Position numbers and translations under genes: made by a program. The notes below the pieces were generated by a model. The model was not told the origin of the DNA, did not search any database, and worked only from the letters and a program-made list of their open reading frames with translations. 64,000 nucleotides of DNA. Origin: an uncultured Ezakiella sp. GTDB lineage: Bacteria > Bacillota > Clostridia > Tissierellales > Peptoniphilaceae. The stretch lies in the NCBI RefSeq assembly GCF_943913045.1, contig NZ_CALTVH010000006.1, positions 1 through 64,000 of the forward strand, in the 5' to 3' direction. Shown here piece after piece: positions 40,662 through 49,583 of the stretch; position 1 is the stretch's first letter, and each line of letters begins with the position of its first letter.

Positions 40662-42620
40662 TTATTTATCCTTGTATTTTTCAAACCATTCGGTGATTTC
40701 TTTGAGTCTTCTGACCCTGTGGTGGGGTTTGCCGGACCTGGAGAGCTCATGGTTTTCGCCTTTGAACCAGACAAATCTGGCATCTACTCCGTGGTATTTG
40801 AGGGCGGTGTAGAATTGCAGGCCTTCCACATGATAACACCGGTAGTCTTCGTCTGAGTGGATGAAGAGGGTCGGTGTTGTGACCTTGTCTGCATATTTAA
40901 GGGGTGATTGGTCCCACATTTTGTCGTGTGAATTCCAAATGTCTGCCCGAGTTTGGTCGGATGCAAAATAATATCCGATGTCGGTCGTTCCCCACATGGA
41001 AACCCAATTTGAAATTGAACGCTGGGTGGCGGCTGCCTTGAAGCGGTCGGTGTGGCCCACGATCCAGTTGGTCATAAAACCTCCGTAAGATCCGCCAGTT
41101 ACAAAGACATTATCTCTGTCAATGTTTTTGTATTTGTCGAGAACCTTATCTGTAAAGTCCATGAGGTCCTTGTAGTCGACGTCGCCGTACTTGCCAAAGA
41201 TATCCATAAAGTCATTGCCGTAGCCGTCAGATCCGCGTGGGTTGGTAAAGAAAACCACATAACCGAGATTGGTCCAGTATTGCATTTCGTGATAAAAAAC
41301 TGGTCCGTAAACGGTCTTTGGTCCGCCGTGGATGTCCAGGATGGCAGGATATTTTTTCTTTTCGTCAAAGCCTTCTGGCAACAGAACAAAGCCTGTGTAG
41401 TCGTAACCGTTTGCAGTCCAAGTAAGTTTTTGTGGAGTGGCTACATATTTGTTTTCAAGGTCTGTATTTATTTTTGAAAGAGCCTTGAGGTCCTTAGAGA
41501 CTTCATAAATTTCTTGTAAATTTTGGTCTTTGAGGGCGACTGCGTAAATTTTTCCATCAACGATTTCCATGCAGTCGATAGATCCTTCAAAGTCTGTAAT
41601 TTTTTCTAGATTTAAATCCATGTCCATCTTAAAGAGTGGGGCATTGTAATGATAAGTCGTTGTGAAAAATAGATTTTCTCCGTCTGCAATCATGGTCTTG
41701 CCGCCGCCATAGCGGACGTCGGAGCCCACGCTATCCCAGAAGGACAGGTCAGGGAAGGATTCCTTGACGATTTTGCCTGAGTCGTCAATCAAAAATACAA
41801 GAGGATTTTCGTTGACGCCGTGCTTTTTCATATCTGTTCCTGCGCAAATAATCTTGTCGCCCATGAACTTGGCGAAGGCGTAGGAATAATCTTCGCGTGG
41901 ACTAATTGTGGTCCAGGCATCTTCTTTTATGTCGTAGATATTAATTTCATTTGTCAGTGGCTCTTTGTCCCTATGTCTTTCTGTGACAGCCAAAATTTCT
42001 CCGTCCTTGTAATCGGAATAGTAGCAGTTTGTAAGTTCGTCGCTTACGATATTTAATTTTTCTGTTTTTAGATCATAGATAGCCAGGCGAGTCCGGTTTT
42101 TATTTGTAACTCCGCCGCCATTTGACCAAAATGGAATTTCGTCAAAGACATGGTAGTCGTCCTCTTCTTTTTTGTGGTCGAGGATTTTCTTGCGGTCCTC
42201 TTCACTTGCCTCTGCATAGCCGTCAAAGATCGGATCATAAGCTTCACTCATAATGAGATAATCGTCCGTGATTTTTTTGAGTGAAAAATTATAAGAAAAT
42301 TCCAAAAACTTGATGGCTTCGCCGCCTGTAGGGTCCAGCTTGTAGATAGATGTGTGGGGTCCACCGTCTTTGGACTTTTCTTTTTCTTCATCTGTGCGGA
42401 TGTCTGTAAAGTAAAGGAACTTGCCGTCTGTGATAAAGCTAGCGCCGGAATTGGTCGCCATGATCTTGGCATCCTTGCCGTGGAGTCTCGCTATAGATGT
42501 TTGGTATTTTTTTCCGTCAGATGAAACATTAGCGATGTTAAAATAGAGTTCATCATTTACCTTGGTCAGATTTGACAAAAATTTGTAGTTAAAAAAATCA
42601 TTGATTTGAATTTTTTCCAT
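40662..42620 (-). CDS. S9 family serine peptidase (acylaminoacyl/prolyl-oligopeptidase type)
   Basis: A 652-aa cytoplasmic protein. Residues about 1-380 form a beta-propeller-like region. The C-terminal alpha/beta hydrolase has the nucleophile in TGGSYGGFM (Ser 511), Asp in SDEDYRC (Asp 592) and His in ENHELSRSG (His 624). ILDIHGGPKTVYG is the oxyanion segment. It should cleave short peptides, fitting a peptide-using lifestyle. AAGGAGG precedes its ATG, 15 bases after the exonuclease III gene, so the two form an operon. Confidence 0.95.
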   Translation of the reverse strand: MEKIQINDFFNYKFLSNLTKVNDELYFNIANVSSDGKKYQTSIARLHGKDAKIMATNSGASFITDGKFLYFTDIRTDEEKEKSKDGGPHTSIYKLDPTGGEAIKFLEFSYNFSLKKITDDYLIMSEAYDPIFDGYAEASEEDRKKILDHKKEEDDYHVFDEIPFWSNGGGVTNKNRTRLAIYDLKTEKLNIVSDELTNCYYSDYKDGEILAVTERHRDKEPLTNEINIYDIKEDAWTTISPREDYSYAFAKFMGDKIICAGTDMKKHGVNENPLVFLIDDSGKIVKESFPDLSFWDSVGSDVRYGGGKTMIADGENLFFTTTYHYNAPLFKMDMDLNLEKITDFEGSIDCMEIVDGKIYAVALKDQNLQEIYEVSKDLKALSKINTDLENKYVATPQKLTWTANGYDYTGFVLLPEGFDEKKKYPAILDIHGGPKTVYGPVFYHEMQYWTNLGYVVFFTNPRGSDGYGNDFMDIFGKYGDVDYKDLMDFTDKVLDKYKNIDRDNVFVTGGSYGGFMTNWIVGHTDRFKAAATQRSISNWVSMWGTTDIGYYFASDQTRADIWNSHDKMWDQSPLKYADKVTTPTLFIHSDEDYRCYHVEGLQFYTALKYHGVDARFVWFKGENHELSRSGKPHHRVRRLKEITEWFEKYKDK

Positions 42621-42635
42621 ATTGCCTCCTTAAAA

Positions 42636-43466
42636 TTAAATATCTATTTCTAAAATAATTGGCGTGTGGTCTTGGCGGTCGCCAGAATCCATCATTTCGG
42701 ATTTAGAAACCTTGTCTTTGATCCTATCACTTACCAGGAAGTAGTCAATCCTCCAGCCAGAGTTATTTATCTTGCTGGTCTTGACCCTTTGGGCCCACCA
42801 GGTGTAAACGCCTTCGACATCTCCGTGGACGTGTCTAAAGGTGTCTGTGAAGCCCTTGTTTAAAATATTTGTAAAGCCTTCTCTCTCTTCGTCAGTGAAG
42901 CCTGCAGACATGTGATTGGATTCAGGGTTTTTAAGGTCGATCTCCTTGTGGGCAACATTGAAGTCGCCTGTGGCTATTACCGGCTTGTCGGCGTCTAGGC
43001 TGGACAGGTAATTGGCATAGCACTTGTCCCAGTCCTGCCTTTCCTTAAGTCTATTTAATCCGTCGCCAGCGTTTGGTGTGTAAACGGTTGTAAAGAAAAA
43101 ATCGTCAAACTCAAGTGTCAGCATCCTGCCTTCCAAGTCCATGGGCTCGGGTGCACAGATGTGGGGAACTGTAACGATGGGATTAAATTCTTTTTTGTAT
43201 AAAATCATCGTGCCAGCGTAAGATTTTCTGGCCCCTTCTCTGGACGAAGTCCACACGTGGTCGTAATCAGGGAAGAGGTCTTCCATAATCTCCAAATGTT
43301 TTTTGGTCGGCCCTGTCGCGGGCAGCTTGGTTTCTTGCAGGGAAATAAAGTCCGGATCATAGGCGATGATAGATTTTAAAACCTCCCTAGACATTTGCGC
43401 CCTATTGGAATCGCTCGTGAGAGCTGCGTTAAGTGAATCTATATTCCATGAAACAAATTTTTTCAT
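42636..43466 (-). CDS. xth: Exodeoxyribonuclease III
   Basis: A 276-aa protein; the start MKKFVSWNIDSLNA (43466) follows TAGGAGG, while the longer frame adds 36 unrelated codons. Catalytic and metal residues are in SLQETKL (about 63-69), GDFNVAHKEID (about 165-175) and QDHTPI (about 265-270). It is a member of the exonuclease III/AP endonuclease family and should act in base-excision repair, complementing the OGG1-like glycosylase at 11608-12447. Its own promoter lies at 43495-43522. Confidence 0.95.
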   Translation of the reverse strand: MKKFVSWNIDSLNAALTSDSNRAQMSREVLKSIIAYDPDFISLQETKLPATGPTKKHLEIMEDLFPDYDHVWTSSREGARKSYAGTMILYKKEFNPIVTVPHICAPEPMDLEGRMLTLEFDDFFFTTVYTPNAGDGLNRLKERQDWDKCYANYLSSLDADKPVIATGDFNVAHKEIDLKNPESNHMSAGFTDEEREGFTNILNKGFTDTFRHVHGDVEGVYTWWAQRVKTSKINNSGWRIDYFLVSDRIKDKVSKSEMMDSGDRQDHTPIILEIDI

Positions 43467-43494
43467 AATACCTCCTAAAAATTTTCTTATCTTT

Positions 43495-43522
43495 ATTATA
43501 ACATTATAGGCCTTAAATTCAA
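43495..43522 (-). promoter_or_regulatory. Sigma-A promoter of the xth-S9 peptidase operon
   Basis: On the minus strand TTGAAT (43522-43517), a 16-base spacer and TATAAT (43500-43495); the ATG is about 30 bases on. Confidence 0.65.
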
Positions 43523-43594
43523 AATAGTTTTTATGAGTAAAGCGATAGAATTTCGGGTAAATAGAATATATCAATAGACGAAGGGAGAATTATT

Positions 43595-44125
43595 ATGAAA
43601 CTTAATTACATTGGAAAAAACATGGAAGTTACTAACGATTTAAAGGAACTTGCTGAAAAGAAGCTCAGCAAACTAGATAAATTCTTCGCAGAAGATATAA
43701 AGGCGGACGTCGTTTTTAAGGAACAAAAGTCTAATAAGATTTTGGAGGTCACAGTTTACTTACCTGATGGAGCAGTCCTAAGGTCCGAACAAAAATCAGA
43801 CGACATGCAAAATTGCATGGACAAGGCCTTGGCTCAACTTGAAAGACAAGTTAGAAAACACAAGACCAAACTCCAAAAGAGATACAAAAACAATGACTCA
43901 ATCAGATTTGATACAATTGAACCTCTCAAGGAAGAAACCCACGAAGAAGGCAAGATTGTCCGCGAAAAGAGCTTCGAGCTAATCCCAATGTCAAGGGAAG
44001 AAGCAATCCTTCAAATGGAACTCGTTGTTCACGATTTTTATCTCTTCTTGGATGCTGAAACTGACAAGGTAAGCGTATTATACAAACGCGGCGACGGCAA
44101 CTACGGCATCATCAGCGAACAATAA
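43595..44125 (+). CDS. hpf: Ribosome hibernation promoting factor, long form
   Basis: A 176-aa protein. The N-terminal S30AE domain (MKLNYIGKNMEVTNDLKELAEKKLSKL start, only partly quoted: LKELAEKKLSKLDKFF) occupies about 1-100. The C-terminal domain (about 115-176) contains EEAILQMELVVHDFYLFLDAET-type sequence, the dimer-forming part of long HPF that joins two 70S ribosomes into 100S particles. GGGAG precedes the start. A terminator follows 12 bases after the stop. Confidence 0.96.
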   Translation: MKLNYIGKNMEVTNDLKELAEKKLSKLDKFFAEDIKADVVFKEQKSNKILEVTVYLPDGAVLRSEQKSDDMQNCMDKALAQLERQVRKHKTKLQKRYKNNDSIRFDTIEPLKEETHEEGKIVREKSFELIPMSREEAILQMELVVHDFYLFLDAETDKVSVLYKRGDGNYGIISEQ

Positions 44126-44137
44126 TTAAAGAAAGGG

Positions 44138-44160
44138 ACCCCGAGCAATCGGGGTTTTAT
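44138..44160 (+). terminator. Terminator of hpf
   Basis: ACCCCGA pairs with TCGGGGT around GCAA, followed by TTTATTTT. The next gene starts five bases after the T-tract, so some read-through may express it. Confidence 0.85.
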
Positions 44161-44165
44161 TTTAG

Positions 44166-44777
44166 ATGACAAAGGTAAAAATATACGACTTCGACAAGAC
44201 CCTGGCCCAGGGCGACTCGATTATGACTTTAATTGAATACGCAAAATCCGAAAAAATTGCATCTCCGATTGTAATTTACTGGCGATTGTTTTTGGCATCC
44301 CTAAATTTTTTGCTGGGTTTTAAGATTGAAAGATTTAAATCCTTTGCAGCCTGGCTGGTAAATAAATTTTCTGATGAAGACTTGGAAAAATATGTGGCCT
44401 GGCACTTGGAGACATATGGCTTTCAAAATCTCATCGACGAAATTCACGAAGACGGCTACACTACAATTCTCTGCTCGGCATCGCTGGAAAGATATGTAAA
44501 GATTATCGCAAGAGATCTGGGCTTTGACTACTGCATTGCTACACGTCATGATGATAAAAAAATCTTAGGTGTTAACAATGCCAAGGAGGAAAAATTAGTT
44601 CGGCTGAATGAATTATTCTCCAGAGAAAATATCGAGGTCGACTACGAAAATTCCAAGGCTTATACGGACTCAGTCAAAAACGACAAGTGGATGTGCTTGC
44701 CCTGCAAGTCCAAGTACCTGGTCAATGACCAGACAAGTCACCAGGGTTTTATAAATATTGAAGGTCACAGGAAATAA
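44166..44777 (+). CDS. HAD-IB family phosphatase, SerB-like
   Basis: A 203-aa protein with motif I YDFDKTLAQGDS (about 7-18), motif II TILCSASLERYV (about 99-110), and motif III/IV region with KEEKL and AYTDSVKND (about 165-173), as in the SerB/HAD-IB group. The C-terminal CLPCKSKYLVN keeps the family's ending. The cap is short and hydrophobic (IVIYWRLFLASLNFLLG). The likely substrate is a small phosphate ester, perhaps a phospholipid precursor or phosphoserine. There is no good ribosome site; it begins directly after the hpf terminator. Confidence 0.88.
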   Translation: MTKVKIYDFDKTLAQGDSIMTLIEYAKSEKIASPIVIYWRLFLASLNFLLGFKIERFKSFAAWLVNKFSDEDLEKYVAWHLETYGFQNLIDEIHEDGYTTILCSASLERYVKIIARDLGFDYCIATRHDDKKILGVNNAKEEKLVRLNELFSRENIEVDYENSKAYTDSVKNDKWMCLPCKSKYLVNDQTSHQGFINIEGHRK

Positions 44778-44789
44778 AAATTAATTTAA

Positions 44790-44831
44790 AAACTAAAGGC
44801 TAGAACTTTTTAAAAGCTTTAGTCTTTTTAT
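44790..44831 (+). terminator. Probable terminator of the HAD-IB gene
   Basis: ACTAAAGGCT pairs with AGCTTTAGT with one bulged G and a 13-base loop, followed by CTTTTTATTT. Confidence 0.6.
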
Positions 44832-44860
44832 TTGCAATTTAATTCGAATTTCGTTATAAT
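44832..44860 (+). promoter_or_regulatory. Sigma-A promoter of the aldo/keto reductase gene
   Basis: TTGCAA (44832-44837), a 17-base spacer and TATAAT (44855-44860). The ATG at 44881 follows GAGGAGGAG. Confidence 0.75.
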
Positions 44861-44880
44861 TATTACGAGGAGGAGAATTT

Positions 44881-46011
44881 ATGAAATATTTTAATATTGG
44901 GGAAGACAAGGTTAGCCGCTTAGGTTACGGCTGTATGCGTTTTCCCATTATAGATGGAGACAATGCAAAGATAAATGAAGAGGAAGCGACCAAGCAACTC
45001 TTGCACGCAATTGAAAAGGGAGTTAATTACATAGATACAGCTTACGTTTACCACGGGGACACCAGTGAATCATTCGTCGGTAAATTTGTCGAAGAACACG
45101 GACTTAGGGATAAATTACATTTGGTAACCAAGTTGCCATGCTGGAAGGTAGAGACCTACGAAGACTTTGAAAAATTTATGAATGAGCAAATGGCAAATCT
45201 GCGTACGGATGTAATTGATTTTTACCTATTGCACTCACTTGATATCAAGACCTTTAGAAAGGTCAAGGACTTGGGCGTCTTTGATTTTATGGACAAAATC
45301 AAAAAAGAAGGCAAGGTTAAGCACATGGGCTTTTCCTTCCACGATGAATTCCCAGCCTTTGAAGAAATGGTAAAATCTTACGATTGGGATTTCTGCCAAA
45401 TTCAATTAAATTATTTGGATACAGATTACCAAGCGGGCCTCAAGGGTTATGAGCTGGCAACCAGCCTTGGCATACCGGTTGTTATTATGGAACCCCTAAA
45501 GGGCGGCCGCCTATCAAATCCGCCTAAGGAAGTTTTGGATTTAAATGATGAGTTTAAACCCCTCAGCCCCTCTCAACAGGCTTTGAAATTTCCGCTGTCC
45601 TTGGACAATGTAATGACAGTTTTGTCTGGCATGAACGATATTAAACACATAGACGAAAATATTGAAATGGCTTCGACTGTTGACTCATCATCAATCACAG
45701 AAGCCGACAAGGCTTTCTACAAAAAAGCTAGGGATATTTTTAAATCCAGGGAGCAAATCGGTTGTACGGCCTGCGAATACTGCATGCCTTGCACAGTTGA
45801 AATAAATATTCCAAGAATTTTCTCCATGTGGAATAATGCCTTCCTTTACGACGAAGCAGACAAGTCCAGAGAAGCTTACAAAAAATATATCGAAGACGGC
45901 AAGGTCGCACCAGACGCCTGCATAGAATGCGGCAAGTGCGAAGGAGAATGCCCACAAAATTTGGAAATCATCGAAGGCCTGAGACAAGCCCAAGAATTTT
46001 TAGAAAAATAA
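44881..46011 (+). CDS. Aldo/keto reductase with C-terminal 4Fe-4S domain
   Basis: A 376-aa protein. The AKR barrel (about 1-275) has LGYGCMRFP, the catalytic-type Tyr in NYIDTAYVYHG (about 48-58) and VTKLPCW. The C-terminal ferredoxin-like part has CTACEYCMPC (about 299-308) and CIECGKCEGECPQ (about 345-357), enough cysteines for cluster binding. This type is common in anaerobes and is thought to pass electrons between a cluster and carbonyl substrates. Substrate unknown. It ends at a convergent terminator shared with the MBOAT gene. Confidence 0.94.
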   Translation: MKYFNIGEDKVSRLGYGCMRFPIIDGDNAKINEEEATKQLLHAIEKGVNYIDTAYVYHGDTSESFVGKFVEEHGLRDKLHLVTKLPCWKVETYEDFEKFMNEQMANLRTDVIDFYLLHSLDIKTFRKVKDLGVFDFMDKIKKEGKVKHMGFSFHDEFPAFEEMVKSYDWDFCQIQLNYLDTDYQAGLKGYELATSLGIPVVIMEPLKGGRLSNPPKEVLDLNDEFKPLSPSQQALKFPLSLDNVMTVLSGMNDIKHIDENIEMASTVDSSSITEADKAFYKKARDIFKSREQIGCTACEYCMPCTVEINIPRIFSMWNNAFLYDEADKSREAYKKYIEDGKVAPDACIECGKCEGECPQNLEIIEGLRQAQEFLEK

Positions 46012-46040
46012 TTTTTGAAAAATAAATAAGATTTTATAAT

Positions 46041-46080
46041 AAAAAACCCTCGTGGAGAAATCCATCGAGGGTTTGTTTTT
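46041..46080. terminator. Bidirectional terminator
   Basis: AAACCCTCG-TGGA pairs with TCCATCGAGGGTTT (one bulge) around GAAA. T-tracts follow on the plus strand (GTTTTTT) and the minus strand (TTTTTTATT), serving the convergent reductase and MBOAT genes. Confidence 0.85.
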
Positions 46081-47429
46081 TAGAATCTGAAATATATAAA
46101 GGGGTTGAATCCGTCTGTCATCAGCCTTACAATCGAAAGCATAAAGAGGAGGATTAGGAGGACCCGCTTCAAGACTGGCCGCTTGGAAATTTTTTCGCCT
46201 ATATATGGAGAGATAAACAAGAGACCAAAGATCCATTCCAATTTGAAATTTAAGATGTAGTAGACCCAGGTCCTGCCTGCAAAGGGCATTTGAAAAACGG
46301 TAAAGGATTTTAAATAAGAAAGTGCCGCCCTGAGTCCGTCGGCCCTAAAGAATATCCAGCCGATTATAACGAGGATCATGGTAATGATATGGGACTGGAA
46401 TTTATTTTTAAATACATAGCGTTCGATCAAAAGCAAGACTGCATAGTACATACCCCAGGCTATAAAGTTGAAGCCAGCTCCGTGCCAGAGGCCGGTTAAG
46501 AACCAGACAAAGAGCAGGTTAAAAATATTGCGACCGGTCGAACACCTGCTGCCACCAAGTGGAATGTAGACGTAGTCTCTGAAGTAAGTGGATAGCGATA
46601 TGTGCCAGCGGGACCAAAATTCCTTGATGGACTTGGATATATATGGATAGTTGAAGTTCTCCAAGAAATTAAAGCCAAACATTTTCCCAAGGCCAATGGC
46701 CATGTGGGAGTAGGCTGCAAAGTCATAATATATATGAAGTGTATAGGCGATGGCGCCAAGTAGGGCCATCATAAAGTAAAGCGAATTGTAAGTGTTAAGA
46801 CTAAAGGCCGCGTCAGAAATCTTACCAAATTGATTGGATAGGAGCATCTTCATTGAAAAGCCTAATAAAAACCTATCCAGGCCCTCGGTAAAGGAATCCA
46901 AGGTCACAGTCCGATTTTTTAGTTCGTTTTCAACTGTGTCATAGCGGACGATAGGACCTGCGACCAATTGTGGAAAGAGACTTACGTATAGGGCTGCGTC
47001 AAAAACATTTCTGGCCGGATGGTGGCCCCGGTAAACGTCAACCACATAAGATATGGCCTGAAAGGTAAAAAAGCTGATGCCTATTGGTAATGCAATTTGA
47101 ATTACAGGGACATCTGCAAAGCGATTTAAAATGCTGGTAAAAAATCCCAGGTATTTAAAAATCATCAACTGACCCAGCATTATTACAAGAGAGCCGACCA
47201 GAGCTGACTTTTTGTATTTGGGATACTTGTGGATAATTAGCGCCGCCAAGTGGGACGTGGCAATTGCTATAAGCATCAAAATAATATTTTTTCCCTCGCC
47301 GTAAGCGTAAAACAAGAGGCTAAGGATCAAGAGATAAAAATTTCTTATTCTTAAATTCTTGGGCAGGACATGATATAAAAGTGCCAGGGGCAAAAAATAA
47401 AATAAAAATACTGTCGATGTAAAAACCAA
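46080..47429 (-). CDS. MBOAT family O-acyltransferase, second copy
   Basis: A 449-aa protein of about 11 helices, starting at a TTG (47429) with AAGGAG eight bases upstream. It shares with the first MBOAT the opening MVFTSTVFLFYFLPLAL, GISFFTFQAISYVVDVYRG, FWSRWHISLSTYFRDYVYIPLGG and the active His in LWHGAGFNF (about 320). No DHHW gene adjoins it, unlike the first copy. It is the last gene of a minus-strand run with an M23 peptidase and a TtcA-like gene, so it may modify a cell wall polymer. Acceptor unknown. Confidence 0.93.
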   Translation of the reverse strand: MVFTSTVFLFYFLPLALLYHVLPKNLRIRNFYLLILSLLFYAYGEGKNIILMLIAIATSHLAALIIHKYPKYKKSALVGSLVIMLGQLMIFKYLGFFTSILNRFADVPVIQIALPIGISFFTFQAISYVVDVYRGHHPARNVFDAALYVSLFPQLVAGPIVRYDTVENELKNRTVTLDSFTEGLDRFLLGFSMKMLLSNQFGKISDAAFSLNTYNSLYFMMALLGAIAYTLHIYYDFAAYSHMAIGLGKMFGFNFLENFNYPYISKSIKEFWSRWHISLSTYFRDYVYIPLGGSRCSTGRNIFNLLFVWFLTGLWHGAGFNFIAWGMYYAVLLLIERYVFKNKFQSHIITMILVIIGWIFFRADGLRAALSYLKSFTVFQMPFAGRTWVYYILNFKLEWIFGLLFISPYIGEKISKRPVLKRVLLILLFMLSIVRLMTDGFNPFIYFRF

Positions 47430-47466
47430 GTCGTCAACTCCTTATAGTAGAAAAAATTTAGCTGCT

Positions 47467-48231
47467 TTATTTTATAATGGTGTCCTGAGAAACGTTTTCA
47501 ATTGAGTTTTGAATATTTTTCTTGGCACCGGGAAAATCTTTTTCAATTTGACCAAGCAGGGTCTTGATCCTGTCTCTGGTGGATACTGCATTCTTTTTGG
47601 TAAGCATGCAAGCACAGTCCAGAGTCACAAGCTCTGCGTAGTCTCTAAATCTAATTATATCATATTCCTTTACTAAGTAAAGCGGGCGGATGAGTTTGAT
47701 GCCGGGGAAATTGTCCGAATCCAAGATAGGCATCATATTCCTAAAAGACCCCTGCATAATCATATTCATCAGGGTCGTCTCAACCACGTCATCCATGTGG
47801 TGGCCCAAGGCGATCTTGTTAAAGCCGATTTCCTGGGCGTGGCTGTAGAGGGCGCCTCTGCGCATGCGAGCGCACATAAAACAGGGATTTTCATTGGCGA
47901 TTTTTTCTGTCACTTCAAAGATATCCGTCTTAAAAATTTCAAGCTCAATGCCAAGGTGATTATAAATTTCCCTAATGCCTGAAACATATTCATCGGTAAA
48001 GCCGGGATTCATCATGACGTGCCTGAGCTCAAAGTTTTGTATGCCGTGGTCAAAGAGCTCTTGGAGTAAAAGTGAAAGCAGAATCGAATCCTTGCCCCCA
48101 CTTACGCAGGACATAATCTTGTCGCCCGATTCTATTAAATTATATTTTTTGATAGCCTCGATAAAGGGCCTGTAAAGCTCTTTGCGATATTTTTTTATAA
48201 GGCTTCTTCTAATTTCAATCTCTGTCTTCAT
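47467..48231 (-). CDS. TtcA-like tRNA 2-thiolation protein (PP-loop ATPase)
   Basis: A 254-aa protein with the PP-loop SGGKDSILLSLL (about 44-55), the CFMCARMRR cysteine pair (about 116-124) and GHHMDDVVETTLMNM (about 139-153), matching TtcA-type enzymes that thiolate cytidine 32 in tRNA with an Fe-S cluster. A third Cys region (LDCACMLTKKN) follows. The start overlaps the M23 gene by four bases, so it is translated with it. TtcA is the best fit; other PP-loop thiolases remain possible. Confidence 0.9.
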   Translation of the reverse strand: MKTEIEIRRSLIKKYRKELYRPFIEAIKKYNLIESGDKIMSCVSGGKDSILLSLLLQELFDHGIQNFELRHVMMNPGFTDEYVSGIREIYNHLGIELEIFKTDIFEVTEKIANENPCFMCARMRRGALYSHAQEIGFNKIALGHHMDDVVETTLMNMIMQGSFRNMMPILDSDNFPGIKLIRPLYLVKEYDIIRFRDYAELVTLDCACMLTKKNAVSTRDRIKTLLGQIEKDFPGAKKNIQNSIENVSQDTIIK

Positions 48232-49496
48232 AATTGCGTCTCCGGATCTAAGAGGTCTCCATCTTTTAATATTTCAAAATGCAAGTGGGCGCCTGTAGAA
48301 TTGCCAGATGAGCCCATCTCGCCAAGTACATCTCCTGTATTTACACTCTGCCCTTTGTAGGCATTTATCCGCAGCATGTGAGCATAACGAGTTTCGTAGC
48401 CGTTGGTGTGCTCGACAAAAACCACGTAACCATAAGACCCCATGTAGCCAGCAAAGGTGACCTTGCCAGGAGCGGCTGCCTTGATGTCTGAACCAAAGGG
48501 ACCGGCGATGTCGATGCCCCGATGGAAGCCATCAAAGCGCGGGCCGTAACCACTCGTGATTACACCGAAAGTTGGCATTTGAAATTCAGGTTTCAAGGTC
48601 AAGGCCCTGTCTCCTACGTGTACGATTGTAGATGTGGGGTAGGAGATTAATTTTTCATTTAGAACATTTGATTTAATAATATTATTATTTATATATTCGT
48701 TCTCAGATTTTCTTAGGAGGACGCCGTCCTCGCCCTCGCGTTCAACGAAAGTCTCGCCCATGTTTAAGGTCTCATCGTAAATAAAAATTGTAGATGCAGG
48801 CAGGCTGATCTTTTCCTCGACCTGGTCTTTTATAAAGACGTCAAAGGACTTAGGGTCGCGTTTGACATATAGGTCTTCGTAGTCCTTGTAGGCGGATAGG
48901 TTATCGGCCTTGTAGTGGGAAACTTTTGTCTCAGAAATGCTGGCTGTCAAAAATTCATAAAACTCGTTTTGATCCATCAAAAGACTTGTATTAATCTCTC
49001 CAAAACTAATACTGACATTACTCATAAAGTCAATGGATTTGATTATCCGTTTGCTTTCGCCAATAAAAGATTGCTTGAAGGAACTGATGGCGTCCAAGAG
49101 CTCGTCCCTGTCATAGAGAGCGGCCACGGATTCTCCGCCAATGGTCACTATCCAAGCGTTGGTATAAAGGTCGGATTTTTCCATAATGAGATCTGCTAAA
49201 TCTTTTTCGCTCAAGAGACTTTTGTAAGCTCCATAGGATTTTGTGGCTGAAAAATTCGGTTTGTAATATACATTTGGATTATTCTCTTGAATGGCCTTGT
49301 TGGCCCGGTCAATTGCGTCTTCAATTATCTTTTCATTTTTTACTAGGCCTAAGTCCTCGCCATTTAAATTAAGGGCAAGACTTTGGACTTGTTTTTCGTA
49401 AAGACCAGTTACTATTGAAGTCAAAAGCAAAAGTCCAAAGAGGATTGCTAGTAAATATTTTTTATTAAAATTATCTTTTTTATTCATATTCATCAT
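48228..49496 (-). CDS. M23 family metallopeptidase with G5 domain
   Basis: A 422-aa exported protein. One N-terminal helix (about 14-32) anchors or exports it. A G5 domain spans about 225-295 (VEEKISLPASTIFIYD, then EREGEDGVLLRK). The C-terminal LytM domain (about 310-415) has HRGIDI (metal His/Asp) and HLHFE (catalytic His), plus AHMLRINAYKGQSV. It should cut peptidoglycan cross-bridges. The start is uncertain: 49496 or the ATG at 49487; the promoter lies so close that the transcript may begin at or next to the first ATG. Confidence 0.94.
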   Translation of the reverse strand: MMNMNKKDNFNKKYLLAILFGLLLLTSIVTGLYEKQVQSLALNLNGEDLGLVKNEKIIEDAIDRANKAIQENNPNVYYKPNFSATKSYGAYKSLLSEKDLADLIMEKSDLYTNAWIVTIGGESVAALYDRDELLDAISSFKQSFIGESKRIIKSIDFMSNVSISFGEINTSLLMDQNEFYEFLTASISETKVSHYKADNLSAYKDYEDLYVKRDPKSFDVFIKDQVEEKISLPASTIFIYDETLNMGETFVEREGEDGVLLRKSENEYINNNIIKSNVLNEKLISYPTSTIVHVGDRALTLKPEFQMPTFGVITSGYGPRFDGFHRGIDIAGPFGSDIKAAAPGKVTFAGYMGSYGYVVFVEHTNGYETRYAHMLRINAYKGQSVNTGDVLGEMGSSGNSTGAHLHFEILKDGDLLDPETQL

Positions 49497-49502
49497 CCCC
49501 TA

Positions 49503-49531
49503 ATTATACTAAAAAGACGAGCAAAAAACAA
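49503..49531 (-). promoter_or_regulatory. Promoter of the M23-TtcA-MBOAT operon
   Basis: On the minus strand TTGTTT (49531-49526), a 17-base spacer and TATAAT (49508-49503). Transcription should start about seven bases on, at about 49496, next to the first ATG. Confidence 0.55.
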
Positions 49532-49558
49532 GAAAAGCCACGAGCGAACTCGCGGCTT
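49530..49558 (-). terminator. Terminator of the zur-znuACB operon
   Basis: AAGCCACGAG pairs with CTCGCGGCTT (one non-Watson-Crick pair) around CGAA; on the minus strand TTCTTGTTTTTT follows. Confidence 0.8.
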
Positions 49559-49583
49559 AGTATTTTTTATTATGATTGTAAAT

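Noticed and set aside
43527..43560. GTTTTT and GGGTAA upstream of hpf, resembling a sigma-B promoter
   Set aside because: The spacing is 22 bases, too long, and no sigma-B genes are seen.
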